Position numbers and translations under genes: made by a program. The notes beneath the pieces were generated by a model that saw only the letters and a program-made list of their open reading frames with translations, had not been told where the DNA came from and did no database searches. Positions 1 to 11,300 of a stretch of 64,000 bases of DNA are shown piece after piece (within the stretch, counting starts at the first letter, position 1; each line of letters opens with the position of its first letter). The DNA lies in contig LR990045.1 in the NCBI GenBank assembly GCA_905147135.1, positions 15,042,173 through 15,106,172 on the forward strand. The letters are read 5' to 3'. The DNA is from Blastobasis lacticolella (taxonomy: Eukaryota > Arthropoda > Insecta > Lepidoptera > Blastobasidae).

Positions 1-415
1 ACCTATCACATGCAGCATGTGTGATGCACGCTCACTTAAAAGTCTGTCTGGCGGTGGCGTGGGGGCCGGGTCGCTCTTTTCCCTCAAATATGGTTGAATT
101 GGACGATGGCTGGGCCTTGCGTTATACTCGTGAACGGGTGCTGCCTTGGTAGACTGGCTTACTCTTGCTGTAGTTTTAGGTGGTTTTTCTTAATTATACT
201 AGACATACCTATATAATATAATATAGCGTTCCGGCTCTGCCTGGCATTGTCGAGCACGGTTCGGTCGTGGTTGGCGAGGGATACATTTGCCTACGGCCAT
301 AGGGCGGTCAGCGTGTCACTGTGTGTTTCCTTCCTACTTTCCTACCCTCCTTTTTGACGATTGAAAGAGATATTTAATGTCCTAATCAATAAAGAAATTT
401 TGAATTTTGAAAACC
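1..415 (+). repeat. 3' end of a retroelement-like dispersed repeat
   Basis: The stretch from about 220 to 415 recurs at 45571-45636 plus 46677-46805, including the CATTGTCGAGCACGG block and the tail CAATAAAGAAATTTT. The tail carries an AATAAA-type signal, so this looks like the 3' UTR of a LINE or a processed repeat. No open frame was recognised in it. The second copy is interrupted by another LINE (see 45637-46676), which gives an independent view of the unit. Confidence 0.6.
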
Positions 416-765
416 GCACAGTTCGCTACCAATTTGGCTTCAAGGTGTGAGGATGATCTCTCTGTCGGTGGCGAGCTATGCGATGATAGAATGTAGCTGT
501 AGGCATCGTGTCAAACAGTTCTTCAGAACAAACACCGTTGTACAAGCGGTATTGTATTTGTCCCACTTCCTGCTATTCATTCAACTAAAAAGCGTTTTTA
601 GTGTTTTGAACACTGCGATCTCCAACCGGGCGGCCTTGCGTAGAGATTATGGCAAAGCCCTCCACTGACTTGGAGGAGGCTCAAGAGGAGTGGACTATTA
701 TGGGCTGTTGATGTGATACATAGTACACACATACCCGTAACAGAAATTAAAAATTATCTCATCGA
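416..765. repeat. Mosaic of dispersed-repeat fragments
   Basis: The segment around 605-700 (CTCCAACC... followed by a GGAGATTA-like block and a note of 'TTATGG') belongs to a family also seen at 9610-9680, 43450-43550 and 62050-62300. Around 720-765 there is a short piece of the tRNA-Gly-type SINE tail (CCCGTAACAGAAATTAAAA) also present at 22140 and 63215. The 73-codon open frame here is not considered a gene. Confidence 0.5.
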
Positions 766-1427
766 CAATGGCCGTCAAAACTATTTCGAGAACATCATAT
801 CACACATCATTATCCATTATAATCATCTCTAGTTAAGCACAGTATATTATGCTGGGCGACATACAGGATGGCCTCTGGACAAATAATGAAACCTTGTTTA
901 AGACTGCTACTCAGTAGTGCCGTAAAATCGCTTTTTAATTAAATAGACAAATTAACCAAATTCTGTTTTTTTTCTAACATATTTAATTGTAACTTAATCG
1001 GCAACAAATAGAACATACTGTATAACGTCAACACGAATTAGAATTAATTATTGACAACCGTGACATGACACATGAGAGTAACTTATGTCATACCTTAAAT
1101 CACAATAAGTATTTTTTAATTTAATGTAATCTGTCGTCTGGCGTGGAGTCTAGGGTCGATTGCCTAAAATAGAAGGGTTTGAAATTAGAACTCCCTGAAA
1201 TGCTGAAAAAATATTAGAATAATAGAGTTTAGCAGTAAAGCATTATCTAGATAAAGCTTAAAATGCTGTGACTGTAAAACTGCCAGCCGCTGCGCTGTGG
1301 ACCGCTGCCTCGTCGGTGTGTCACAGTTAAGTCATACCCTAACGCTTCAGAAGCTAACTGTAATAGATACTTCCGAGTCCACAGCAGTTGTGGAATTCTG
1401 CTCCAAATTATCATGAAACTACATCTT
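766..1427. other. AT-rich spacer, no gene seen
   Basis: No supported open frame, RNA gene or recognised repeat was found. The base composition is strongly AT, as in the introns of this locus. If HFM1 is intact upstream, this is intron. Confidence 0.5.
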
Positions 1428-1485
1428 AGGCGCTGTCCTAATTGGCAACGGTCGTACGACCTCTGCCAATTAGGACAGCACCTTA
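1428..1485. mobile_element. Short palindromic MITE
   Basis: The arms GGCGCTGTCCTAATTGGCAA and TTGCCAATTAGGACAGC-like form an almost perfect hairpin around GGTCGTACGACC. A longer relative lies at 13962-14086 and a half copy at about 15655-15700. There is no coding capacity. The element type is inferred from the inverted repeat and the repeated occurrence. Confidence 0.65.
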
Positions 1486-1607
1486 GCGTATTGAACGATT
1501 GATCGATTGATTGATCCGTTAGGTCAACTCACCAGGACCACGGGTAGAGTGTAATTATGCAAAAATATCCCTACTACCTTTGTAAGTAATCATACATCAT
1601 CTCATCT

Positions 1608-1860
1608 TCTTGGCGTTAGTGTGCCGATTTTGCTGTCGCGCACGAGGGCTCGGGATCCTTGGCCATTATCCAGGATTTGGCAGATCAGATAATTACAGTG
1701 GAGCAACTGCCATCTGACCTCCGTGTCCTGGTAGCAATCAGGGGAACCTGACCAGATAGGATAATGGTTACACATTCACTCACTGGAATGTGCCGGTTTC
1801 ATCACGATGTTTTCCCTCACCGTAAGAGCATCGGTTACCTTAACCACTCGGCCCACCTTA
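1608..1860 (-). mobile_element. tRNA-derived SINE, copy 1 (body)
   Basis: This matches the body of a SINE family repeated in the window at 4015-4230, 23505-23645, 28377-28626, 39703-39860, 39874-40195, 52376-52490, 54235-54500 and 56527-56940. Shared landmarks are GATCAGATAATTACAGTGGA, a CATCACGATGTTTTCCCTCA block and GTAAGAGCATCGGTTA. The tRNA-like head is worn here. Orientation is taken from the copies with readable A and B boxes. Confidence 0.7.
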
Positions 1861-2261
1861 AACACCGACGCCCTGTGTAATATATTGGTGTAATGTACTA
1901 GCAAAATATACATTTTATTACATTCGGAAAAAGCACTTATTCAAACCGCTTTAACTCCATTGTATTCATTCATTCGTTCGGCGTATGCTTCGTAGTTACA
2001 AATTCGAAAATATGATAATGCTGTTGGAACACTATGGGAACGAGTAACCAAAGAGTGTTAACATGTCATTGCAATATATTGAATTACCTATTTGGCTATT
2101 TGTTGACTGTGTGAATAAATGAATGTTGCATAATAAAACTCTAAAACCGATGAGAACAACAACAATTAATTTTAATCTCAACTAGTTAAAAAATTAATAT
2201 GAATAAAACAATAACTTAATAATAATAATATAGTGACTACATTAACTAATTATTAATCTAC

Positions 2262-3653
2262 CTATCTAGAGTATTTTCGCACTTCTGTAGGTCCATCAAT
2301 GGCTACAGGTCGATGAATTACTTTCTTGGTATCCTCAATATGACACATACAAGATGTCGATGGTAACGATGGCAGCTCATTCGTGTGAAGCGCACGAATT
2401 CTTATCATTAGGATTCTATTTTCATTTTCTAGAATCATTTTTTCGCGTGCAAGTGCTCTTTTTGTCAACTCAGCTTTAGACATTCGCTGCCACAGCCGAC
2501 CTAAGCCGCAGGTTGAAGTTACGGCGTTCATTATTATAGAGTCATCTGATTGCTGGCGACGCACCGCGCCTTTTGCTTCAGTAGATTCCATGGGCAAGCT
2601 TGTGTCATACGGTAACACCTTTTCCCTTCTAGTTTCATGTTTTCGACACATAGCTGTAACTTTTAAGACCTTCTCACCTAGTTTGTAAGCATTTTCAATC
2701 CATTCCATTGCGTCATCCGTGGATTGGACAAGAGTTTGAAGTCTTGTGTTGTCAACGTTGTTTCCCCCAACAAGACGCTGCTTCAGCCTCGCGCATGCTG
2801 CCCTATGTCTATCACGACGGTCTCTAAAAGCTTGTTGTTTTGTACCAGATTCATACGCCGTAAATTCATTGCGAAGTCGTCTGACCAACCCGTCATTATT
2901 TGCTATGTTCTTTGCCTGGTTGGCAATTATGTCAGCCATCATATTTTCTTTGCGGCGCAATCGACGCGCGTGTTTTTGGTTTTCAGCAGTGCTAACGACA
3001 TATGTTCTAAGGGTAGTTTTGTATAAATCCCACATTGTATTGTAGTTCTTTTCTAGGAAAGACACGAGGTCTTGCCGTATATCAAAAAATTTAGTTTGGT
3101 CCTCGTCTTCTTTTACAAAATGTTCACCTCGAGCATTCCACGACAAATTGTTTGCACTTGTACGAGCAGTGTAAAGCAGTAGTTGCAAATGCGTCTCGGC
3201 TGTATTATGATTGGACATTAATTTGTTCATTTCCTCTTCGCCTATATTAATTAAATCAGCCGTTCTACGGTCATTTTCGTGTGACATCTTGTCGAGTTCT
3301 GTTAAGAACTTATTTATCGCTGTATCTATGGTATCGTAGAAGTTAGCGTATGTGCGTTGATATTGTTCATCCGCTTTATCTATTAATTGTAGGATATGGT
3401 TGATTACGTGGTCTTTCTTATCATTAAGCCTTTCGAAGATATGCCACATTATATCTATATCTTTCTTGAATATGGGCTCTTTGATTTTCATCATCATATC
3501 GCGCCATTTCTGGTCCAGCTCTTTCCGCTTGCGTGCCTGCGCCTCTATCTCACGCTTGAATTCAACGCGCCGAAGTTTCTTCCTTAGTTCATTTTCCTTT
3601 TTTAGTTTTGCCAACCTCTTCGCTTCTTTTTTCGCTTCCTTTGATAAAGCCAT
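2262..3653 (-). CDS. DRC2: Dynein regulatory complex subunit 2 (DRC2/CCDC65)
   Basis: A single uninterrupted 463-codon frame encodes a highly charged, largely coiled-coil protein. The N-terminus is Lys/Arg/Glu-rich (residues 1-50), and is followed by the family-like segment with W at the start of 'KWRDMMMKIKEP', a 'DIDIMWHIFERLNDKKDHVI' helix around 65-85, and a 'LWDLYK'-type segment in the middle. The length fits animal DRC2 (about 480). The family is part of the nexin-dynein regulatory complex that tethers doublet microtubules in motile axonemes, so in an insect the expected site is the sperm flagellum. It is intronless while all neighbours are split, which suggests retroposition. It lies antisense, apparently within an HFM1 intron. 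An ATTAAA-like signal on the - strand lies about 86 nt past the stop (2171-2176). The identification rests on remembered family pattern, without alignment. Confidence 0.87.
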   Translation of the reverse strand: MALSKEAKKEAKRLAKLKKENELRKKLRRVEFKREIEAQARKRKELDQKWRDMMMKIKEPIFKKDIDIMWHIFERLNDKKDHVINHILQLIDKADEQYQRTYANFYDTIDTAINKFLTELDKMSHENDRRTADLINIGEEEMNKLMSNHNTAETHLQLLLYTARTSANNLSWNARGEHFVKEDEDQTKFFDIRQDLVSFLEKNYNTMWDLYKTTLRTYVVSTAENQKHARRLRRKENMMADIIANQAKNIANNDGLVRRLRNEFTAYESGTKQQAFRDRRDRHRAACARLKQRLVGGNNVDNTRLQTLVQSTDDAMEWIENAYKLGEKVLKVTAMCRKHETRREKVLPYDTSLPMESTEAKGAVRRQQSDDSIIMNAVTSTCGLGRLWQRMSKAELTKRALAREKMILENENRILMIRIRALHTNELPSLPSTSCMCHIEDTKKVIHRPVAIDGPTEVRKYSR

Positions 3654-4014
3654 GGTGGTATAAAATGTTTAATCGTAGAAAGAGATAATATAATAAATAT
3701 TATTTTGAAAAATTTAAAATAATACTTTTTTTGAACCTATCTTGTTGTTTTTGACATTAAATGTCTACAGGTTTTTTCTTTCTACGCTGCCAACCTACCA
3801 ACAGAAAAGTTTTGAACACTGCATAGAGATCCTATACCAAAATTTTCTAAAAAAAAATATATCGTAAGGACGAAACGGTGATTTTGTGAAAACTAATATA
3901 GAAAAACGTATGTCGGACACGATGTTCATCGGTACAAAATGCCCGTCATTTCGCAGGAACCTGAGACAGCCACTAAATTTTTCGATCGACTTACTATAAA
4001 TAATAATCATCTTG
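3654..4014. other. DRC2 upstream flank, no gene seen
   Basis: AT-rich DNA directly before the DRC2 start on the - strand, so it should hold its 5' UTR and promoter. No TATA box or initiator could be assigned with confidence. An 82-codon open frame on the - strand (3795-4043) has no recognisable features and is not called. Confidence 0.4.
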
Positions 4015-4230
4015 GTTAATGTACCGGTTGTGCTCTCGCGCACGAGGGCCCCGGGTTCGCCTTAACCATAATCCAGGATTTGGCAGGTCAGAACAGAACC
4101 TGACCAGATTGGATCATATTTACACATTCAGTCGCATGAATGTGCAGATTTCATCACGATGTTTTCCTTCACCGTAAGAGCATCGGTTAGCAAGCAACTA
4201 ATTTACATAATTCAGAAAGATCGATCAACT
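4015..4230 (-). mobile_element. tRNA-derived SINE, copy 2 (internally deleted)
   Basis: The same family as 1608-1860, starting at the CCGGTTGTGCTCTCG block and ending after GAGCATCGGTTAGCA. About 50 bases that other copies carry between the ATTTGGCAG and ACCTGACCAGAT blocks are missing. Confidence 0.65.
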
Positions 4231-4427
4231 AACTATGGCATAACATATATCAGACGCTAATATAAATCTGTAGTATTTATAAAATTCGGATAAAATATCC
4301 AATCATCAACTACAGTTTACTCGTTTTGAACACTTAATGAATACCTACGCGGTTCTTAATTTTCTGGTTTCCGGCGTTCTACCGTGAATGGCAGAAGTTG
4401 GCACTCTGCGGAACACCATACGGCCAT

Positions 4428-5064
4428 ATTATTATATTAGACGGGACTTGGACGCGACGTACCTTGGAGACTTGGAGATTGACTGTAGCTGTGGAAGCTC
4501 ATACATTGGCCAAACTAAACGTTCGATTGCCGAAAGGGTCAAAGAGCATATAGCTGCTGTTAAAAACCACCAGACGAATAAATCTGCCATAGCAGACCAC
4601 CTGCTCAACTCAGGCCCAAACCACTGGATAGAACTGCATGCGCCTAATGTCCTCTCCACTGACTGGCAATATTATCCACGTATGGTTCGGGAAGCGATTG
4701 AAATTAAAAAGTACAAAACTTTCAATCGGGAGGATGGATATAAGCTTTCGGCGTCGTGGAATCCAGTGGTGTGCAAAATAAACAACCGTAAGACACAAGA
4801 GTTATCGTCGGACGCATCCGTGGATATCGTGAGTGTTGTGTGTCGTGCAGTTCCGAATCAACAACAAATTGTCAATTTTATGTGAGGGTAGGAGTCTACC
4901 AGCACATCACCGCAGCTGTCACCTCCCACGGCAGTCGTCCCGTGACCACGGTGGGTGTAACCCTACCGAAACGTCGGGAAAACAAATCATAAAGGTGCGT
5001 CGCGTCCAAGTCCCGTCTAATATAATAATATGTGTAAAGAACGCGAGTTTAGTTTGAAACAAAT
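4428..5064 (+). mobile_element. 5'-truncated Penelope-like retroelement with TSD
   Basis: The insert is bounded by a 13-bp direct repeat ACCATACGGCCAT (4415-4427 and 5065-5077), read as the target-site duplication. Inside it, 4428-4459 and 4998-5029 are exact 32-bp inverted repeats, a terminal arrangement known in Penelope-like elements. The coding part is the C-terminal GIY-YIG endonuclease domain. The 3' part has the CTACCGAAACGTCGGGAAA block typical of Penelope tails. Only the last fifth or so of a full element is present. The right end lies 17 bp before the HFM1 exon at 5095. Confidence 0.8.
4458..4885 (+). pseudogene. GIY-YIG endonuclease domain of a Penelope element (fragment)
   Basis: The open frame ends at 4885 and carries CSCGSSYIGQTKRSIAERVK: the YIG half of the GIY-YIG signature, the following Arg and an H soon after (VKEH). 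The downstream 'REAIEI' supplies the expected Glu region. It lacks all reverse-transcriptase motifs, so it is the isolated C-terminal domain of a truncated element. An in-frame ATG at 4388 lies in flanking DNA, and the codons to about 4459 read through the inverted repeat, so they are not authentic. It is very unlikely to be functional. Confidence 0.75.
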
Positions 5065-5094
5065 ACCATACGGCCATTCTGTTACCGTTCACAG

Positions 5095-5358
5095 TCAAAA
5101 GATTATCATCGGCAAAATCTTTACAGCCTCGATACCAAGCGCTCGTGGGCGGCTGTGAGCCCTTGCAAAGCTATCTGCATCGCCGTCTTGCGGAGAATCT
5201 GAACAGCGAAGCGGCGCTGGGCACCGTCTGCGACGTAGCGCAGTGCGTGCAGTGGCTGCGCTCCACGTTCTTATATGCACGCGCGATCAAGGACCCCAAA
5301 TGGTACTTAGGACTGCCCAGAGAAGCGCCCAGGGATCTGATAACCAAGAAAATCGAAG
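5095..5358 (+). CDS. HFM1: HFM1 exon: winged-helix segment
   Basis: The exon begins after GTTCACAG and ends at GAA-G|GTGAGT. It reads ...CEPLQSYLHRRLAENLNSEA... and ...VQWLRSTFLYARAIKDPKWY. The HL-xxHLN-E and W-RSTFLY-RA blocks are the most conserved part of the Ski2-like winged-helix domain in HFM1. The leftover G joins AG of the next exon to give Glu, restoring IEELCVKAMNGL. Confidence 0.92.
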
Positions 5359-8300
5359 GTGAGTGTTAAAAATTTATTATGTGTCAGATACAATACATTC
5401 ACCGCAACGGATGTCACACTTACTAAATAACCGCGCGCCAAAGATATCTGTACTAGCGTAAATCAACGCCACGCTAACTTAAATCACCTTAAGATTGTAA
5501 AAACCGTTAATTTATAATCTACCTTAGTTAAAAACGTTAAACTATAGAAAGAAATATTGTTAACTGCAACAATATTCATCAAACCATTTAGGAGAAACAC
5601 AGAAACATAAGGTTTAAAGTAATCGGTTATGAATTTCTCTCGCGAATTTTTTAGGTTGTTTGTTACATTTTAGTAACTTATTACAACATTTGCTTAGTTT
5701 GGAGCTGTGTGAATTTGTCCACGATTATTTATTTATTATTTACCTGTTAGCTGGCCCGCTGCGACTTCGTTCGCGCGTTGTCCTACCCTTTAAATATAAG
5801 CTTCCTTATGAATCACTCTGTTTATTGGTGAAAAACACATGAAAAATCCGTTAAGTAGTTTATTAGTTTGGGGCTTTGTTTAATTTTATAATAAGTACTT
5901 AGCGATGATTTATTTTTAAAGGTTTTAGCATCTTACGGTGACATATTATTATACGCATGGTAGCATAGCTTACGTCCGCGGCTTCGTTCGATATAGAAAC
6001 GTAAGCCGAAACTTCAGCCTAAAAGTCAGTTTCAAAGCGATTCGATAAGGAAATCAGAGGGGAGAAAAAGGGAAACTGTATTAATTTCTTCAATTTATGT
6101 GAAAATGAATTTGACATAGTCAAAGTTTGGGTAATGTATTATATTATGAAATTTTTTTATACTTAATCGAATTGTTAGGTCCAGAGAGTCCCCTCACATA
6201 CAAACATACAAAAGGTAATTTACCTGTTTATACATCCGTTTACAATATAAGAGAATTCATAATAAGTATATAGGTACCTATTGTGTTTCCTCAATTAAGT
6301 TTAATAACGCAATCTTAATTCGTTTTTTACCCATGATTGATGCTCAACAGTTTTAGTTGATAAATAATTACGAAATGATTACTCCATTGTAACTTATTTA
6401 CGATTGAAATAGCAATCGCTACGAGTCATCTAAAGGGAGACAAAGCCCTGAACTTTTGCGCGTCGTAAAGGTTTCATCGCATCGGTGCATCTAGGAACAC
6501 AATGTAAGGCTTGATTTACAAATAATATGTGCCAATGCGTGCGATCTTCAATCCTTCTAAAAGATTTATCTGTTTTCGGGTTTGAGCAACACGAGGAACC
6601 GGTGAACCCGCCGTGTTTCTCGAAGGTTGTCGATCACAACACGGCTTCACATTTATCAGTTCCTAAGATACAGTAGGTGCAGATATATTCCTAAAGTGAT
6701 CAAAATCATATTAGTGGTTTTGAGCGCGCAATCTGAAATATAAATAGCTACACAATAAGTATTACTTGACAGGCATATTCTGTGGCTCTGTTGGGTGCTT
6801 CGAATGGGACTGAACTGAATTGATGAATGCGTACACCATGCGACTTTCGCTTAAATTTTGGGGTTTTTATAGAAACTTTAAAATTGTGCGTAAATTAAAC
6901 CAAGAGAGATTATAAAATTAAAATAAGCTCACAATATTTGGAGAGGCTATACGATTTAAAAAATGTAGCCAATTCGAAATTATTCGGATTTTTTCTGAAA
7001 AGACCTGAGCGAGATTAGCGAGCACAGATATTTTGGTATTAAAAATCGGACAGGATTAATGTATAGAGCTATAATTTTTTTGAATTTTTGCTCAACCGAG
7101 CTTCATTGAGTAAATATTGAAAGGACAACAAATGAAATAACAAAAATTAAAGACAAAATGTTTTATTTAGTAAAGTTTATAATCCAAATGTATGTTTCAT
7201 CAAATGGTCGACTGACCAAAAGTTGTTAAATGTTTTAAAGTACCAAATCATCCCTAATCAAATTATATAATCACAAATTATTTACTCCACAGTATTTTAT
7301 TCCCTTCCTTAGTCTAATGGTTAGAGAGTATGATACAAAAATCGCCGGTTATAAATCTAGATCAGTAATTATTAATTAATTTGTGTTCTGTTCGTTCCAG
7401 AACCAATTAACAGGCGTTATTTATCGTTATACAAAAGTCACCGATTATAAATCTAGATCAGTAATTATTAATTAATTTGTGTCAAAATCGAACTATCAAA
7501 AACGTCGTTTGTGTTCTGTTCGTTCCAGAACCAATTAACAGGCGTTATTTATTGTTTAAATTTCTTTTGAACTTTATGATCTTTAACGATTTGATCAATA
7601 GATAAGTAATTTAAATGTTGGTATTCCACACTATGGTCAGTAGAACTTTTGATCAAATGACCATTATTATTTTAAAATTTGAACAATAAAGTTTTAATTT
7701 TCTAATATGTAACCGTCGCGGCGCAGGTAGAGAGCGTCGAGACACCTCAGGCGCACATAATAAACAAATTAATGAAGGAGCGAGCTCGGAATTTGACTTA
7801 AAAACGCGGCGCTGGCAGTGTGTAGTGTGTATCTATACTACACTCGTATAAGCGATAAAAATATTATGTTGTTTGCTACTGACTACAGGACGCGGACCCA
7901 GGATTTTGTTTATTTTTTGCCATTTTAGTGGTTTAATCAATCAATGAATGAGCGAGCGGAGCGGGCGAGGGTTTTAAAACCGGCGTACACGGCCCACCCG
8001 CCCCCCTCCCTACGCCTATGGCTCTACTACGCTGATAACGAAAGCTGAGTACGTCAACTACCGGACGGCATTTTCTCGGACCGGGTCGGGTGCAGTGACT
8101 ATGCCGGACGCATAGCGATTGTTTCCCGTCCGATTTTAATATTATTTTAATCGTATAGTGATAGCGGTTCGGTATATACCTAAACCAATATGCCTTACCG
8201 ACTATACCTACATCATATTACACATTATCAACAAATTAAGTTTTTATAGAACTTATAAATTGAAGTAACTCAAGATATAACTCAGCAAAATACCTATAAA

Positions 8301-11300
8301 AAACTAACCTTAACCCTTTGATTGATGAAACGACTGTTTTCAGTCCAGTGACAGGCTAATTGCGTTCGTTAGTAAGAGATCGTGTTGTTGGATGTTATCG
8401 CTGTATACTTAATTAAAAGGCAAATAATTGAAAAATTGTCCGCTTATCTTAAATGAGCAGTTTTCCAATAGGTATTTAAAGCATTCCTAACCACTCACTA
8501 GATGGCGCCCCGACAATTTTGGTAATTAATAATCGCTTAAAATAGGTTCTTAGCAAACAGGATATAAACACTGGGTACGTTGTATTGGATAATATTGTAT
8601 TTGTCAATAGTTTTCAACAATTTTAGAGGTTGTAATAATAATGGAACATAGTGCCAACTTATATAAATATTTCTTTTTACACTTCGTTAAACCTTAAACA
8701 GTTATGTTTATATTAATAAACATTTTATTTTGAAGTTTAGTATCAGTTGGCTGCATGAAATCACTGCCACCATCATACAGAATAAAAAAAGATCACCAAA
8801 ATTGTAGGAGCGCCATCTATTGATGCTTTTTGAAACAAACTATCAATACCTACTGGAAAACTCCTCATTGTCTATGTCCATTCGATTTGACATGTAGAAG
8901 GTGAGCCCAAGCTATTCCTAAGTGTTTGGTAGGTATGGATCGAGAAAGAGCTATGTATAAGTGTTTAGGTTCAATTCAGAGTTTTTGGTTTACCTACTTG
9001 GTTCTATCTATCAATAGGTACGTCATATGAATATTTTTTTGCTCGTATGTGACTATTGTTGTAGTATATTTTATTAACACATAATAAGTACGTATTGTAC
9101 ACATAAATTATAAGGCGATCCTTAGCTTCGCTGGAGTCTGCTGATGGTCAAAATTATTAATACAAACATTTTTGTACAAAACTTAAAGTATTTAACCTTC
9201 AGTGCGAAAATATTAGCGTTTCCCATAAATATATTCCTAAAACCTTCTTTTACCATAGTTTAGATTCCTTTATTCATTACCACGATCAAAATTAATAAAT
9301 TACTATCTACAACAAAATTCGCGAGTCATCAGTAGATCTAGTTGACGCTGTAACGAAGTCACGGCCCAGTGCAGTGGCAGTTCCGGATCGTGACAGATAT
9401 ATGTACGACTAGCATCCATTCTGGCATTTAGCGACACACGATCGCGCAACGAAGCGACGAGAGGTAGCGGAATACCACAATCACGATCAGAAGGTCGAAG
9501 TAGCAAACAGGTATCCAGATTATCTGAATCCAGTTTGTTAACGCCTACTGGTAGTCCCGCTGATTGTTGATCCCTCATATCAACGGACAATACGGTCCAC
9601 CGCTGGACTGGAGCCTTCTCCACATTAGTGAGAGTATTGCTATAATCTCCACGCTTTGCAGGGGGTTGGAGGTCACAGTGCTGAAAATACTCATCAGAAA
9701 ACGCTGTTGCTTTCATCTAGTCTGCGGAGGTTCTAGTGCATAAAGGACACACATTAATGACCGACCATTCATGGATGAACACCTTCATGCATCACTTAAT
9801 GCCAAACAAACAAACTATGCAATGGCTTCTAGGTTGATTTTCTTTAATATTTAAATCAACTGAGAAATATCAACGGTGCTATCAAGACATGTGAATACTT
9901 ACGTAAACTATTTACTAGATACTTTTCCTTAGCGCTAAGTTTACCGGTCCTACCATAACTCTTTGTCACCCTTTCAGTACCGTTAATTTTATAGAACTTA
10001 TAGTACAGACGGGGCTGAAGGACGTTAGTATAGATATACTGTGTTGAAAGGAAGGAATGAGATCTTTATTTCTTGCTGATGTTACCAGCATCAGCGGCAA
10101 ACTTAGAGCAGACTGGTAGTAGCTATAGTCCAAAAAGTGGCTTACATTACGAGTAGGTATCAGATTCAAACTTTCTTTGATATTCATTAATCTAATTAAG
10201 TTGATTTTCAAAATTATATTACATTAACAGATAAGTAACACAAACTATACAATGGACCTTAAACTATAACTAATTTACAAAAATGCCTAATTATCTAATG
10301 ATATACCTACTTACAAAAATTATTAATTTATCTCTTTGCTGACGAGTAGGTAGTGCTTCAAGATATAAAATGTCTCTTAGTAACTTAGGTATAAATAGCT
10401 ATATAGCTGCCGTCGCTCATCACTTATCTTTATTCATACTAAAGGTAATATAAGTGCGGAATATGAATGCGGCTCGTGCCCTTTAGCTGAGGCAAGGTAT
10501 TCCTAATGTCATTGCGGTCTTAATGAGCATATGATTGTCCTAAACAGTACAGTCCCATTTAGCTATGAATTTAATTACGTTAATGTATTTGCGGTCATAG
10601 ATTGTGATCATTATCGAATTAACAAAGGCTATCCGGGGATTCTTATCTTTACGACCTCTCAGTAAATGAAATGTAAAAACTGAGAATGATATTCCAATTT
10701 TTGGGAGGCCATTAAGGTTCATAGTATCATCTGCGTCCATTTATTTTTAACTAAATTGTTATAATTGGTTAGAGCGAAACAAATTCATAATTACTTCATG
10801 TACCTAATTAATAATGTAGTTCCTCGATGTTAATTGTTTGAGTGATAACCAATATAAAGTAATTATGGGAAAAAATCATGTTATTGTTTTATGTATGTGT
10901 TTATTTGTATAGTAAGTAAATCCAATTTATAACCGACTTCAAAAAAATGAGGAATTTCTACACTCACATACCGGCACAAAAATTTGTTCATCCTTAAGGG
11001 TACCATGATTGATAACCATGCGCTGAAGTTTATGATACTGCCTTGTGGTTGGGGGTTTTATTTAGTTCTAAAGGAAAAGTTAAAATTGCTATACTTATAG
11101 AACGTACTTCCTTGATGTAGGTCTCCTCCCAAGCTTTCCTTTCGGCTCTGTGCCTCTTGCATCCACCGGCTTCACGAACTTTACAGGTGACATCTGAAAT
11201 TCGACATTTTTCTAGCCACATACCTCTATTAATAATGACATTGAAATGTCTATTGCAGGTAAAAAATAATTTCTCAACTATCTCCGATAGTCGTATATTA

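Noticed and set aside
2724..3045. Two + strand frames of about 100 codons
   Set aside because: Antisense to DRC2 and without independent support.
4388..4885. Host gene of 165 residues
   Set aside because: The frame is the GIY-YIG tail of a Penelope element, flanked by a target duplication; the N-terminal codons read through flanking DNA and an inverted repeat.
7000..7200. Possible exon in AT-rich HFM1 intron
   Set aside because: No open frame longer than chance; the HFM1 exons at 5358 and 11623 join in phase and give a continuous family match (IEELCVKAMNGL).
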